From the NCBI GenBank assembly GCA_030374805.1, contig JARGSG010000212.1:372001-436000 (forward strand): DNA of 64,000 nucleotides. Reading direction: 5' to 3'. Source of the stretch: Gracilaria gracilis. Lineage: Eukaryota; Rhodophyta; Florideophyceae; Gracilariales; Gracilariaceae. Below are positions 32,895-43,900 of the stretch, piece by piece. The position numbers and the translations under genes were made by a program. Below the pieces are notes generated by a model, which saw nothing but the letters and a program-made list of their open reading frames with translations, was not told the DNA's origin and made no database searches. The stretch's first letter is position 1. Each line of letters opens with the position of its first letter.

Positions 32895-34979
32895 TTTCCC
32901 TGACCTTCAGCCTGCGGCGGCATCTCAGGCTCCTCGCCAACGATAGCTTGGGATCCTCGATGAGGGTTCGTCACGAGAGTGGCGTTTGGATTAACAACCT
33001 GCTGAGCAGGGACGACAGATGCCATCAAAACTGACGGCAATTGCGGAACCAAATGCGACAAGTCCATCTTGGCACGCAAATACGACGCTGTCGGTGCCGA
33101 ACGCATCTTCTCTGGAGTGAGGGCCTCTTAGTTAACTACAACTTTGGCCAATTTTTTCGCTGCGTGGAGGAATTTTGGCGAAACGTGGCCATGCCTGTAA
33201 CGACTGTGGCATATCAGCCCCATCGCGGCCCGTCCTGGGGTTCCATCCCGAGCTTCTGCGAAACATACCGCAGGGCGTGTATCATTCAATCAAGACCGTT
33301 GATAACGGGGAACTTCGTTCGAATACGGAATCCGCGCCGCGGGGACTCGAGTAATGTCCACATAGAAGATTGGCTCTTCTTGTACGCTCGCTAAAGAAGT
33401 ATCTGTCGTCGATGGAAGTTCCGATGTAGGAACAGAGCCAACCTCCTCTTGAGAAAATCGCACCGTGTCTTATCCTGTTAAGGGCGTTTATTCGCGATAA
33501 ACGACAGAGATGAAGAAGGGCCTCCATCACCAACGCTTTAGCGGACTTATACCTCTGATGTGAGACACGTGCACGCAGTGCATCACTTTCCGCACGTGCG
33601 GCTTAGACCAGCTCAAGATTAGTTATCTTGGGCTTATTCTCCCGCCAACGGGCGACGAATGTCTTGATGGCGGGATCGAGCCCATCAATAAACATCGTAC
33701 CACGTTCTCCAGTGGGTTAGACATTACCACAACGGTAGAAAGCCTTGTTAAGGCGCACCTAGTAATCAGTTTCTACCTCTTCAGAGCGCTTTCGGGTTCC
33801 CTTCAATGCGAGGATCGCGGACTGAATGGAAGCATTCGTCGCGTATGTCCTCGAGAGGTACTAGGGGGCTCCCGGCCAGCACGTCACACCTCCTTGGGAG
33901 GCCCTAGATGAACCTCTTACAGAGTGAAATTGGTCTTCTCCCACTCCCCGTAAGAAGTACGGTAACCTCACGTAGGCTTGTCTTTCGTTCATCCCGATTA
34001 TATCGGCTTCCGCGACAAAGCGGGCTAGGATATCCAATACCATAATTGAATCCTCTCCAGAAAAGTTCTGGTTCCTCAGCGAAAGTTGCATGCGCTTGAT
34101 GCAATCTTTTACCTTGCCCATTCCATGGGGAGTGCCACCCAGCAATGAATCTTCCAGCCTTTAGTATTGGTACGAAAGTGACTTTCGTTATATCCTATTT
34201 GTAGGTTTCAATTACCGAAGCCCGGAGTGCCTTCTGCACTTAGTACGGGAGCGGATCACCCCTCAGGGGTCAGACGACGGCTTGGAGCGCCAAGAGCGCC
34301 CACGGCGACCATTTTCCGGGTCAGAGTCAGTCAAGATAGACCTGTCCGAGGTACTCGGGTGAGATTCCGACGAAGTCAATAAATCCGAATCGTAGTTTCG
34401 GCGTCTAGGTTTCCACCTGCGGCGGTTCTGGCCCTGCCCATGGTACTGTTCGCGTTGTGAAACAGCAGTAACTGGATCATCCGGTGGGTGACCATTCATT
34501 ACGGTGGGCTGCTGCAACGTCTCCAGATGGGCACGGATGCGATTGGAACGCTTCTCAATCCCTTCTACAAAGACGGTGGGCGAACTAAAACACTCCATCA
34601 ATGTGTTGACATCTGCCCGTAAAATACGGAGGTCTTCAGCAACGTTCTTTTCAGGGGCTCCCTCGAACACCTGGCAAAGAGCGCGAAACTACCCTACTAG
34701 GGTATTATGAGCGGAACACGGATTGCGAACCTGTTCTTACAGGGAATTTCCCTGGCGAGTGTTGGCATCTTCTCGATGAGGCTGAGGCGCCGCTTCAGCA
34801 AGAGTAGGCTGGGAGGTCTGAAACGGACCAGAAACACTCTGAGAAGGGCCAGCACCGTGCGGAATACTAATCAACGGGGGCAACAAAAGTTCCCGGGGTT
34901 CCCGGTTTTGGCTCAAGGTCCTCAAAGCAACCTTCCCGGTAAGGGTTGAACCAGCTCCAATCGAGGCATTAGAAATCAC
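32891..34979 (-). pseudogene. gag of A3 (decayed)
   Basis: N-terminal frames lie at 34,737-34,979 and 34,263-34,670 (starting M-F-E-G-A-P-E-K-N-V). The capsid frame 33,861-34,145 has I-K-R-M-Q-L-S-L-R-N and G-M-N-E-R-Q-A, like A1. The C-terminal frame 32,891-33,106 ends just before the protease. The zinc-knuckle area (about 33,170-33,220) is recognisable only by comparison with A1; its cysteines are replaced. Several stops and shifts are present between 33,106 and 33,861. Confidence 0.75.
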
Positions 34980-35145
34980 CTGATCATCGGGAACATCCCC
35001 ACCATCATGGGAGCGGCTGCGAGTAGCCGCCAGCTCCGCCCCAGATGCCTTTTGAGAAATCGATAAAACCGTTCAACTGGAGACCATAGAATCTTCCGGA
35101 ACGAATGTAGAAATCAATTCAAAAGAGAAAAAGCACACAAACACC

Positions 35146-35163
35146 TTCTAAGTCGGGAGACCA
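35146..35163 (-). other. Primer-binding site of A3
   Basis: TGGTCTCCCGACTTAGAA on the minus strand directly follows the LTR. The plus strand can be read as a tRNA 3' end: acceptor strand TCGGGAG, discriminator A, CCA, preceded by the T-stem side CTAAG. Confidence 0.65.
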
Positions 35164-35940
35164 CTTTGTAGGGCTATGCCCACAAGCGAAAAAGCACTAC
35201 AAGACGTCCGGATCTTCCTCTCACCAGGCGAACCAAGCAGTAGAGCCCTTCTAGGGATGAAACTACTAAGTCGGGTGTAAGGCCGAGGTCAACCCTTCAA
35301 TACCAACGTAGAAAGGCGAAACAAGACGGTACTCTGTGTGAGCGGCGTGTGTCCCTTATCCACCAAGGACGCGAAATGTCTAAAGTGTGGCGAGTGCGAC
35401 ACGGTGAGAGGACAGGCCGCGGGTCGCGGGAAGCAAGCCAAAAGAAAAGGGAAAAGACGGGGGAGTCACGGGAGTGACCAAAGAAAACGGCAAAGCCGGA
35501 GGAAACCTTATTCAAGAGTGAACACGAAAATAGTTGGCAAAATACTCCCAGTCATGGGTTCGTTTAGGTAGCGCAGGGGGATAGACAGACCGTTAGCAAC
35601 GGAGTATCCCTCCAAGGAGGATTATAGTACGGGCGAAGGCGAAGGAGTCTAGATCGAACCCTGGTTGGAAAGATTTACTGAGTGACAGTGCCCTGGCGCC
35701 CTGGCAGTATATAGTGAGTAGTAACCTCCCATACTGTAGGGCTAAAATATCATAAGTATCTAACTTGCATAAAATAGAGTAGAAAGTACAAGCAATGCTG
35801 TGTCAACCTCCCTGACTGACCGTGTCCCACGTGTCCAGTCCACAGTAGTGGTCAAAGTACGTAGTCATATACTGCACCTGCCGAAAAGTAGGAAAAACAA
35901 TCAATTACTAGAACCTCCCCCAAGATGGCGTTGCACTTCA
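35164..35940 (-). repeat. 5' LTR of A3
   Basis: The LTR is 777 bp, TGAAGTGCAACGCC on the minus strand to the PBS. Its right border CA at 35,940 is followed by the GGTTG duplication and the rest of the B LTR. Confidence 0.9.
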
Positions 35941-36004
35941 GGTTGAGCCCACGAGCGCTCCATTACTACAGGCGGCCACAACCTTCAACGGTTATTGTAC
36001 GATA
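35941..36004 (+). repeat. 3' LTR of element B, right part
   Basis: GGTTGAGCCCACGAGC to ATTGTACGATA aligns with 11,860-11,926 of the 5' LTR. It is followed at once by GCCTG (36,005-36,009), the second copy of the B target duplication. Confidence 0.85.
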
Positions 36005-36792
36005 GCCTGAATGTTTAGTTGATCAGACAAAGCCACACCACGTCTAGAAGCTAAACAAAGCCATATATGGACTTAAAGAAGCGGCGAGACCGTGACGCGA
36101 AAAGTTCAAGAGGATATGCGAGCCATGGGTTGCACCATATCTTAGAACGACCTAGGTCTCTTCTTTTTTGAAGTTTGGACTGTATTGACTAATGATTCTA
36201 GTGTAAGTGGCTGATGGACTGGTCGTCGAAAGTGGCAAAAAAGGGCTCGATAATTTTATGAATTAACTATAGGCTCATGGGCAGATTCGAGTGTACACCA
36301 AGGCTCCAAAACGTTCATTGGAATAGTGATCGAGCGTGTAGGGGAGGGAAAGTGACTACAAATCTATACCGAGCCCATGATTGAACTTGTGGTTAAGCAG
36401 TCTCACGTAGGCATTGCTGCTGGGGTTAATGTTGCACGGCAAAGCACGTTTTCGAACAAATCTGATGAGGTGAACGCAAGAGAGTGTCCCTATTGCGTAT
36501 TAATGGGATCCTTGCAGCACGTGTGCGACACAGTTGGTGTGGGTATTTCAGTTGCAGTGGGATAGTTGGGTCACTTTATGCAGAAGCACACCAGTGAACA
36601 TTGAAAAACTGCTAAGAAAGTCATTAAGTACCTATATTCGACTACCGAGTCTGCTATTGAGTACAGAAAGAACAGCACAGCTGTTCTAGAGAGCATTTTA
36701 GACGCTGAATTTGGTACAGATTGAGAGGTCAGAAAGTCTACAAGCGGTTTTGTCTTTGCCTGCGGTGGTCGAACCATATTTTTGCAAACTAT
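36005..36792 (+). pseudogene. Ty1/copia reverse transcriptase, C-terminal half, and RNase H start
   Basis: Reading on from 11,421 gives Q-P-E-C-L-V-D-Q, then K-L-N-K-A-I-Y-G-L-K-E-A-A-R (36,050-36,100), the typical copia segment. Later come Y-V-D-D-like V-A-D-G-L-V-V-E-S (about 36,205), V-L-M-G-S-L-Q-H-V (36,500-36,525), K-K-V-I-K-Y-L-Y-S-T-T-E-S (36,610-36,650) and R-K-S-T-S-G-F-V-F-A-C-G-G (36,735-36,770) of RNase H. Many stops interrupt it. It ends where an A-like LTR is inserted. Confidence 0.85.
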
Positions 36793-37556
36793 TGTGGGGC
36801 AAAGCCTGGAACGGAAAGAAAAAACAAACACCGCGCCAGCGGCTACGCGCACAAGGAGTTCAGCCTTGCTCCTTATTGGGGCAGAGCAGTGGCAGAGCCC
36901 TCCGATGAGGCCGACACGTGCCGGGCGTAGTTCCGGGCGGGTTCTTCCTGACTTACAGACGGAGGTTGAGGTTGGAAATCGGGGAGCCAAAAGGATGAAA
37001 TCCACTGGGTGTGGCGTATCTTTAACAGATGGGGCACAATAGTAGGTAGCAAAACTAGCCGCACTGCGGAGCACAAACTCGTGAGAGCGGGGAATAATCC
37101 TGTGACAAAAAGGGCGAACCTGTACGACAGGGCGCAGTGTAGCAAAGCCGTAAAACGTGAAACAGAAAAGATATATGAAAGAATGATATATAAATGGTCG
37201 TGACGATGGACCGGTGCTTCTCAGTGACAGAGGTGGATGACTTCTCCGAATAAGCAGCGGTGTTCCCCGGGAATGGGGCGGAAGACCGTGCGCAAGCGAA
37301 ACTCAAGCGGGAGCAAGGATTTCTTGAGGTTCACTTCCCGTACAGTGGCGGCAAGTGCCGCCAATTATATGCGGCTAACAAATATCAACTAAAATATCTA
37401 AGTACCCGGAACGCTGGCCAACAATACTCACGTATACCTCCGTGGCACTCTTGCGATGGAGCATCCGGTAATCGGGCGCCGGCACACACTTGTCACGCTT
37501 ATCATTCCCTTCGTAGGCGGATCCCTAACCCAGGCCAAATCTCCAAATAGACTTCA
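36793..37556 (-). repeat. Solo LTR related to family A
   Basis: The left edge TGTGGGGCAAAGCC...GGAACGGAAAG resembles the inner end of the A1 LTR (TTGTGGAGCAACGCC). The right edge CTCCAAATAGACTTCA matches the outer ends CTCCAA...TTCA, and an internal ATATCTAAGTA block is shared. No internal retrotransposon sequence accompanies it and copia RNase H continues on the other side, so it is a solo LTR. A perfect 5-bp target duplication was not found (ACTAT against TAATA). Confidence 0.65.
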
Positions 37557-37860
37557 TAATAATAGGAAGTTCAGCCGAGACTAAAAACGGATATATGAGT
37601 GGCATCCCTATCAGTCCTCAGTCCCTGCCAAGGGTAATTGCTCTACAATTATGAAGTGTAAGGTAGTTGCTCTGTCAACGCAGGAGAACGAATATGTTCT
37701 ATTTTTTGCTGCTGGAGAGGAATGTTATTAAGAAAACTTTCAAGGAACTGCGTAAAAGTTTTGAGCATTATGTGAACATATTTGAAGATAATCAAAATAT
37801 AATTATGGTCGCGAGGGACGAAGTGCTCAAGAGCGTACAATGAATATCGAAGTGAAGTAT
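37557..37860 (+). pseudogene. Ty1/copia RNase H end
   Basis: K-V-V-A-L-S-T-Q-E-N-E-Y-V-L at 37,650-37,695 is the third conserved copia RNase H block (V-A-L-S-T-x-E-A-E-Y), with an adjacent F-A-A-G-E-E. This is the right end of the copia coding region that starts near 8560. Confidence 0.7.
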
Positions 37861-39226
37861 CAATTCGTGCTTATTGGAAAAGAGAGCTCATATGAGGTGA
37901 AATGACCTCATTTGGGGTCAGTTTTTCACCGAAGTTTCTAGTATATATTTTTGCTTTTCCATATATGTGTTTTTCCTTTTATCCTCTACCCTCTTATCTT
38001 TGACGGCGGTAACAAAAAAAGTCGATTTTATGTAAGGAGAGGTCTTCGTCCTTTACCTCCCACCCATTAGTCTCCTTAAAACTTCTATCATTATGTGGTG
38101 GATGTTGTTTGGAGACTTTTGAAATCTCAAAATTTGAAAAGTCTGTGCAAATATGGCTTAAAGCGATTTTTTGATTGTTTTATGTCGGCTTCATATGAGG
38201 TCAATTGGACATCATATGAGGTCAGCGCACTGTTCCAATAGACTCTAGTGGAGAATTCTGTAGGCTATGGACTGGTCAGAATTGGGTATTGAAAGGGCAG
38301 CGAGTTAGATGCAAAACTTTTCACAGAGGCACACGGTCCTGAAAAACATTCAGAACTCTGTGCCGAGTTTGGCATGAAGAGGAAGAGATTAAAACAAGAG
38401 AGACTACAGAGAGTTCAGAATCGCCTGATTCTTGGGTACTGGTGCGGTAGAGACGTTTGACGCGAATGCACAAATGATCAATGAGCACCACCAGAGTGCA
38501 GTGACTGCTTGGTCTCGCACACTAATTGAGTGAGGTACGTTGAACTCTGATTGCGTTCGAAAACATATAAAATGCTGCAGCTTGAAACGAAAGTGTAGAA
38601 GAGAAATGTCAAAAATTTTTGGGACAGACTGGAACGTCTGTGACTTCTTGCGTGGAAGCCAGTAGTATAAGTAGTCACCAAATATGAGTAAAGGCTGGAG
38701 AGCTTGGAGGACCTCCAACCTTCTAGACCCCCTGCTATACTCTTTTAACAGAATAGATCGCGAACGTATAGGGAAACTTATTTGATCTGAATTGTTGGCG
38801 AGGAAGGCGATCGACAGAAAAAATCACTGATTCTTACAAAGAGTGCCAAAAGTGGTAAGAGAAGCCGATCCTCGCTCTTTCCGCCTACGACCGAGGCCTT
38901 GGGGGGTACCATATTGTTCTGCTTTCCCTCCTTCCATATCTTTCCATACCTTTGTGGCTAGGTACAGCCCAATATACTAAGATTGCACCTGTGAGCCTTT
39001 TGGTATAGACCATCTGTTTGATGCGAAGTTGACACTTCACATCCAATTCATTTTTCCAAACTAAAGATCGACAAGAAGGTGAACGATAATTAGAAATATC
39101 CATCACTAAAGCAATAAGATGTGTTTTTAATGAAATTTCTATCGATGGCACTTTCTATTGGGTACTCTATAGAGAAAGCAAGATGCATTCTAAATGCGGT
39201 TCAAAATGAAATTTGATCGGGCAAAA
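37860..39226. other. No recognised gene; repeated TGAGGTCA motifs
   Basis: Four copies of TATGAGGTSA or its complement (TGACCTCAT) lie at 37,890-37,922 and 38,192-38,224, bracketing about 330 bp. They could be ends of a small element or a regulatory repeat. A frame at 38,404-38,718 (minus) has no known motif. The copia 3' LTR should lie in this stretch but could not be delimited. Confidence 0.35.
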
Positions 39227-40305
39227 CTAATACCTGATCTCTTCCACAGAAAGCAAGCCAGTACGATCATGACAATTAAAGTATTGGAAATCTCGATCCT
39301 TTTGGGCAGAACATATAGGTGATGCCAAGTTTCCACTTTGCGTTCCGTTCCATAGTTTTCATGAAGTTCAATGCAAGCGTTAAAAATCGCCTTTTATGCC
39401 TTGCTATTGCGTGTCCACTCTTCAAGGTGTCTCAGAGATTTCAAGAAACTTAAACTGTGTTTCTCGTCAACTGGCGCGTCATTTTTCATCATTCTTACGT
39501 GTCTATTGAAAAAAAACATCCGTGCGCTTGGGCGTAGGTAATAATATCTTGCATCCCAGTATTGAGCCCTGGTGGTTCCACTGAATTTTCATAGAAATTG
39601 CGTTCTGCGCCAACCGCAGCAGCCAAATCTTACTCTGAATGTAGCAAAACATCGTTCTCATGCGACGCAATGCTAAAACGTTTTCCCAGAGTGGTGCCGT
39701 GAATTTTATTCGTGAAATGAGGTGCCCCAAGCGGCTTAAGGACTTCGGTTTCTCCTCTCGGAATACGCACACGCGCGCTTCCATTAAACCCATGTTCTAC
39801 AATATCTCTCATCCTTTCAGCTAGCAGAGATACTGGCTTGGGAGAATTCTGAGAGAATGAGGTTTCGATAGCTTCAACGCTGGGACAATACCTTTCTCTG
39901 AAAGCACCTATGTCCCCATTGATGTCCAGATCACAGTACCACCAATCATCGGTACGATCTTTGTGCCATTTCTCGAATGCATTCATGCTGTTCCAGAAGC
40001 AAGCGATGATCTTGTTGGCGTAGCCTTGGGGGTCGCTAAATAAGGCTATCTCGGTAACTTTTGGCCCAGAAGGCTTACTTGTCGCCAAAAATAATCTTCT
40101 CACTTGCATCTGCCAAGTCGCGATTAGAAACCTCTTTTGTTTGAACAAAATAGAACGATGGTAACTTCGTTACATTGGTTGCAAAGGAAGCGAAATACGA
40201 TGGTGTGGTTGGTTTGTGGTTGTCAGGTAATTCATTCGAGACAATGCGTTTCTTCCTAAGATGGGGCGGAATTCGTGAGACAAGAACCGTGCTTGAAGAC
40301 GCCAT
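39227..40305 (-). pseudogene. Haem-dependent aldoxime dehydratase-like gene, decayed
   Basis: The start M-A-S-S-S-T is at 40,305; a 1-nt shift follows near 40,090. The frame 40,148-39,600 then has F-R-E-R-Y-C-P-S-V-E-A-I-E-T, E-H-G-F-N-G-S-A-R-V-R-I-P-R and, past a stop, D-L-A-A-A-V-G-A-E-R-N-F-Y. Further on are L-E-E-W-T-R-N-S-K-A (stop at the next codon, where the family has His), A-I-F-N-A-C-I-E-L and W-H-H-L-Y-V-L-P-K. The last piece N-C-H-D-R-T-G-L-L is in another frame and ends at TAG 39,227. Order and spacing follow the phenylacetaldoxime dehydratase/OxdA family, which converts aldoximes to nitriles. About 350 codons, at least two shifts and four stops. Confidence 0.7.
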
Positions 40306-40459
40306 GTTGCGGTAAGCGAAGTGATGCTTTGCATTGGTATGATGTTTTTTGTTCGTTATCGTTGGAGCCCAGATTTTATACCCAAGTCATTGTTCACTGT
40401 CTAAAAGTGTATGAAAGTACAAGGCTCTGTGAAAAATGCAGAGCTGAACGCGTCGCACA

Positions 40460-40745
40460 GGGGAGGAGGAAATTCGACGCACAATGAGAGCTGTTAGGAA
40501 GCCCCCCTAGAACCTCCAATTACATGTAACAAAAGAATCAGAGAACCTCTCATGACATGGTCACGTCTTCGTTGAACCTCTGTATCACTTCAATGCGCCA
40601 AGTGCTTAGAACTTTCCTAGCGCTCATTGGCATTGCCCCAAGGCTCGAAACAGCCCGGCGTGACCACTTTGCTCCCCTATACAAGTTCTATAGAACAAAA
40701 TAGAACCGATAGAGTAGAATAGAAAAGCGCGCGCTTCTGAGCTAT
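40460..40745. repeat. MULE copy 1, left terminal inverted repeat
   Basis: It is the reverse complement of 46,290-46,561 with scattered mismatches and is similar to 59,043-59,320. Motifs AGAACCTCC..TATGTAACAAAA and AGAGAACCTC recur in all three. Confidence 0.85.
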
Positions 40746-40979
40746 GCGGGCGCAATTCAAAGTTCATGTGGCACTCTTCCCTTGTCCTATTTTTCACCGG
40801 TAGTCGCTTCGTTTTCTCCCATCCACCGTTCCTCTTTGCTGGTGCTTGAGATCTGTTGTGGCATCTTCCTCAAGAGGTTTCCTCTACAGCTCTGAAAAGT
40901 AAGTTCTAAAACAGGTAGTCGATTTTAATCACTCTGACGTGTTTGGACTGCCCCAAGAACTACCTAAAATACACATCTA

Positions 40980-43900
40980 ACCAGTAATTCTCGTAACATT
41001 GTACTGGTTATCTTGGTGGTCAACAATAGCAATGGCTGTCGCAATCGCCTGGTCTGGGGTACTCACCTCGCCACCTGTTCCTCCTCGCGTCAATGGTTCC
41101 GCTTCCTGTGTCGTTTGTGGAAGCCGTTCTTGGCTCGGAGTTAAAACAGGACCTTGTGATTGGAAAGCAGAAGGGTCAAAACTCCCGTTGCTAAACCTTG
41201 GACGTTTTGAACGTGAACCCCTTTCTTGGAGAGACCTCTTTCATTTCTTTTTCGTTCTTATGGCCCCGGAGCTCGGGTTTCGGACTTCAACTGTGTCTTC
41301 ATTATCGCATTAGGTCTCATTGCTCTGCTGAGGCAACAGATCCAATGGTATTGTAGGGATTTGTATCTGGGGATTGGAAGGGTATCTTCCTGCGTTCAAT
41401 TGACGCAACCCCTCGTCGAGGTACTGTTTCAAACTGTCTACAGCCAACGTGCCAAAGCCCTCCGCAACTCTGTGCATCTGATCATATACGGACTTTCTGT
41501 CAGAATAACGTGCATACGAGGGGATCTCTGCGTTTCTGCTGGGTTCAAGGTTACTAAACACGTGTTGAAAATCGGCGTTGTGGTTTTGTGTCCAGATGGC
41601 AGTGTCAATAAGTGTGGTACGCATCACTGCACCGGCAATAGGATCATTTCGAGGTTCGCCGTCAATCTGGGCAGGTTCGCCGTTCAATTCACCCTGCTGT
41701 GCAGTGGTAACGCCGAGCGTCCCCATATGGATACGGAGGTAGAGGACATCCGACAGCGTCCACCGGGCCAGATCTCTGCACAAATAAGAGTGCCAAAACC
41801 GCTGAATACGAAAGAGGGTCTTCATCGCGTTGAAAACTTGAGGCCACCGGTCCAGCACGTCGTTATAAACAACGAACAGACCGGTGATGTGAGCGCTCGG
41901 AATTCCTGTTGCGGTCATCTCCCCGCAACTGCATCTTCCATTCAAGTCGGCGGGGTTGGTGGATGGAGTTTGTATATAGACGTGAAATGGACTCCTGGCA
42001 TTTTGGTTGGAACGAGTAACAGCGCCGTTCTGGTTGTGGAAGTATGTTAGCGTGAATACCAAGAGAAGATTTTCACGAGGGAAGTGGAGCTTCTGGACAC
42101 CGACCTCGAAATTGAAGGGCACGTCATGGGCCATACACACAGGTACCTCTACGACCTTGAAGTGTGAAGAGTACCGAACGCTGAACTCCATAAATTTGTT
42201 GATGCTGTATCTAGTGAAGGAGTGGATAATGTTTGTGGCCGAATCCGTTCAGAGTGGTAGTCCAGTGTGGAAAAGTTTGTTTCGCAAAGCCGTATCACGT
42301 AGCGAGGCCCTGTGTTGGCGTTCTAGCTGGAGCCTCTGCGTCAATTTCAACATGCTGCTGGGTACTTCGGAGAATGGCACGTCTTGATTGAGGACGAGAT
42401 TACGCTATCTGGCATGCGAGGACTCGCAATATCCACTTCCTTAGAAGAAGAAACGACGAGATATGTAAAGGTTCTTGTAGCATCTCACCAGCATAGTTGA
42501 CCTCTCCCGGTAAAGAAACTTGTACCATCTCGGTAGCGGTTTGTTAAAGTTAAAGAAGTATGTTTGTTCGAACTCCGATCTCTTAGATTCGAAGAGTTGA
42601 ACCGTTTTGCACTTTCTCAAGTCGTACATATCCCCTCGCATACCATCACCGAGGTCGCTCCATCCCACAGACTTGCACAAACGTTCTGCGCTTAGATTCA
42701 CATTTTGATTTAGGTGCCAGTCGTCTAGAACGACAAAGGAGAACAGTAAGACGTTGTGAATGGCATTAATCAATGCCATACACTGGTCAACAGCTACATG
42801 GCTCGGAGAGATTCGTATACAATCCTTAAACCACTCCAGGTCCCAAACGAAACTGTCAGTACTTTTGTCCCCACTATAACCAATGAAGAATGTGGTGAGA
42901 TTCTTGTGATGGTCCCTCCCATTCACGCTGAGAAGAGGGAGGGCAAAGCGGTTTGCAATTGCTTTGTGATCAATTGATACGCCGGGTACGATTCCATAGC
43001 GTTCGTAGTCGCTATTTCAGCCGTCCAGGCACCACGCTATGCACTGAAGACCATCCGTTTGGTGAGTTTTACAGTACACTCTGTTTCTCGGGTTTTGCAA
43101 TTGAAGTTGCAGGAGGTTCTGATAGAATCGAAGACACTCCTTTTCCTTCTGGAACCATGCGTCTTGAATTTACTTAAGACGCTTTCTAAACAAAGGCCTG
43201 TTCACAGTCACGTTATACTTATCTTCGATAAGCTTTAGGACCAAATCGTATTGGAGATGGAGGTTGGTGTGTAAATGGTGGGCTTCACGCTCCATGTCTG
43301 GGGACAGTTTTTGGTGTAGCGACTTTCCGACGGAGTGGTTATGATGGGCACGTGAGAAATCTGGAATGAGGGCGTAATGTTTGGGACCTGTTTGAGACAA
43401 TCTCACACGCCGAACTCTGAAGCGGTACGGGCATGTGCTATGCTCATTTTCTTTGTGGAAGCATTTCAGGTAGCCGCGTAGTAGAACTTTTATGCCATCG
43501 TCCTCCGTCCCGTACTTTGAATCCCGAATGGAGAGTTTGAAACCGAACTAGTCTCCGATGTACTGCAAATGCTGCAATACCTCATGAGCTCCGGTGGGTT
43601 GAATTTGCCCCAAGTAGGCCACGAACTCTCTGCCGACCATTTATTCAGCGGGCAGCTGTTCAGTAGACGCGGAGCTCTCACTTGCAGCATTCAGAAACGC
43701 CCCTGAGCTCTGTGATCCCGAACCTCTCCCGTCCACGTCCTGCACACTCGCTCCAGAACCAATTCTTGCTCTCCATACGTTCAAGTCCTTCAACTCCAGC
43801 ACGTTCGAGTCCAGCACCCTCACGCCTAGCTTGTGTTCTCCCGCATCCACCTTACACGCCCTTAAAACCTCCGATGCTCTATTGTTCTCATTCCCAAGTC

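Larger units (their letters stand above)
22917..35940 (-). mobile_element. Family-A array: truncated unit plus near-complete element A3 sharing an LTR
   Basis: Left to right the minus-strand parts are: truncated LTR (22,917-23,250), gag remnant (23,250-24,200), full LTR (24,323-25,102), antisense ORF (25,103-27,170), chromodomain, integrase, RNase H, RT, protease, gag (27,300-34,980), PBS and LTR (35,164-35,940). The outer flanks share GGTTG. The middle LTR serves as 3' LTR of A3 (polypurine tract beside it) and as 5' LTR of the short left unit (PBS beside it), the classical product of recombination between LTRs. Middle and right LTRs are about 94 percent identical by eye, while the left truncated LTR is more diverged. 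Confidence 0.85.
11422..36004 (+). mobile_element. Ty3/gypsy chromovirus family B, interrupted by the family-A array
   Basis: This is a full-length but decayed LTR retrotransposon: 5' LTR, PBS, gag, protease, RT, RNase H, integrase, chromodomain, an extra 4-kb 3' region with an antisense ORF, a polypurine tract and a 3' LTR. The 3' LTR is split (22,473-22,916 and 35,941-36,004) by the family-A array. The outer 5-bp duplication GCCTG and the intact copia reading frame across the borders prove the outer limits. The two LTRs differ by roughly 15-20 percent by eye, so the insertion is old. Without the array the element would be about 11.6 kb, long for a chromovirus because of the additional region. 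Confidence 0.88.

Noticed and set aside
41226-42387. Plus-strand frame of 274 residues over the MULE transposase
   Set aside because: It is antisense to the clearly recognisable SWIM region and has no motif; a shadow frame.
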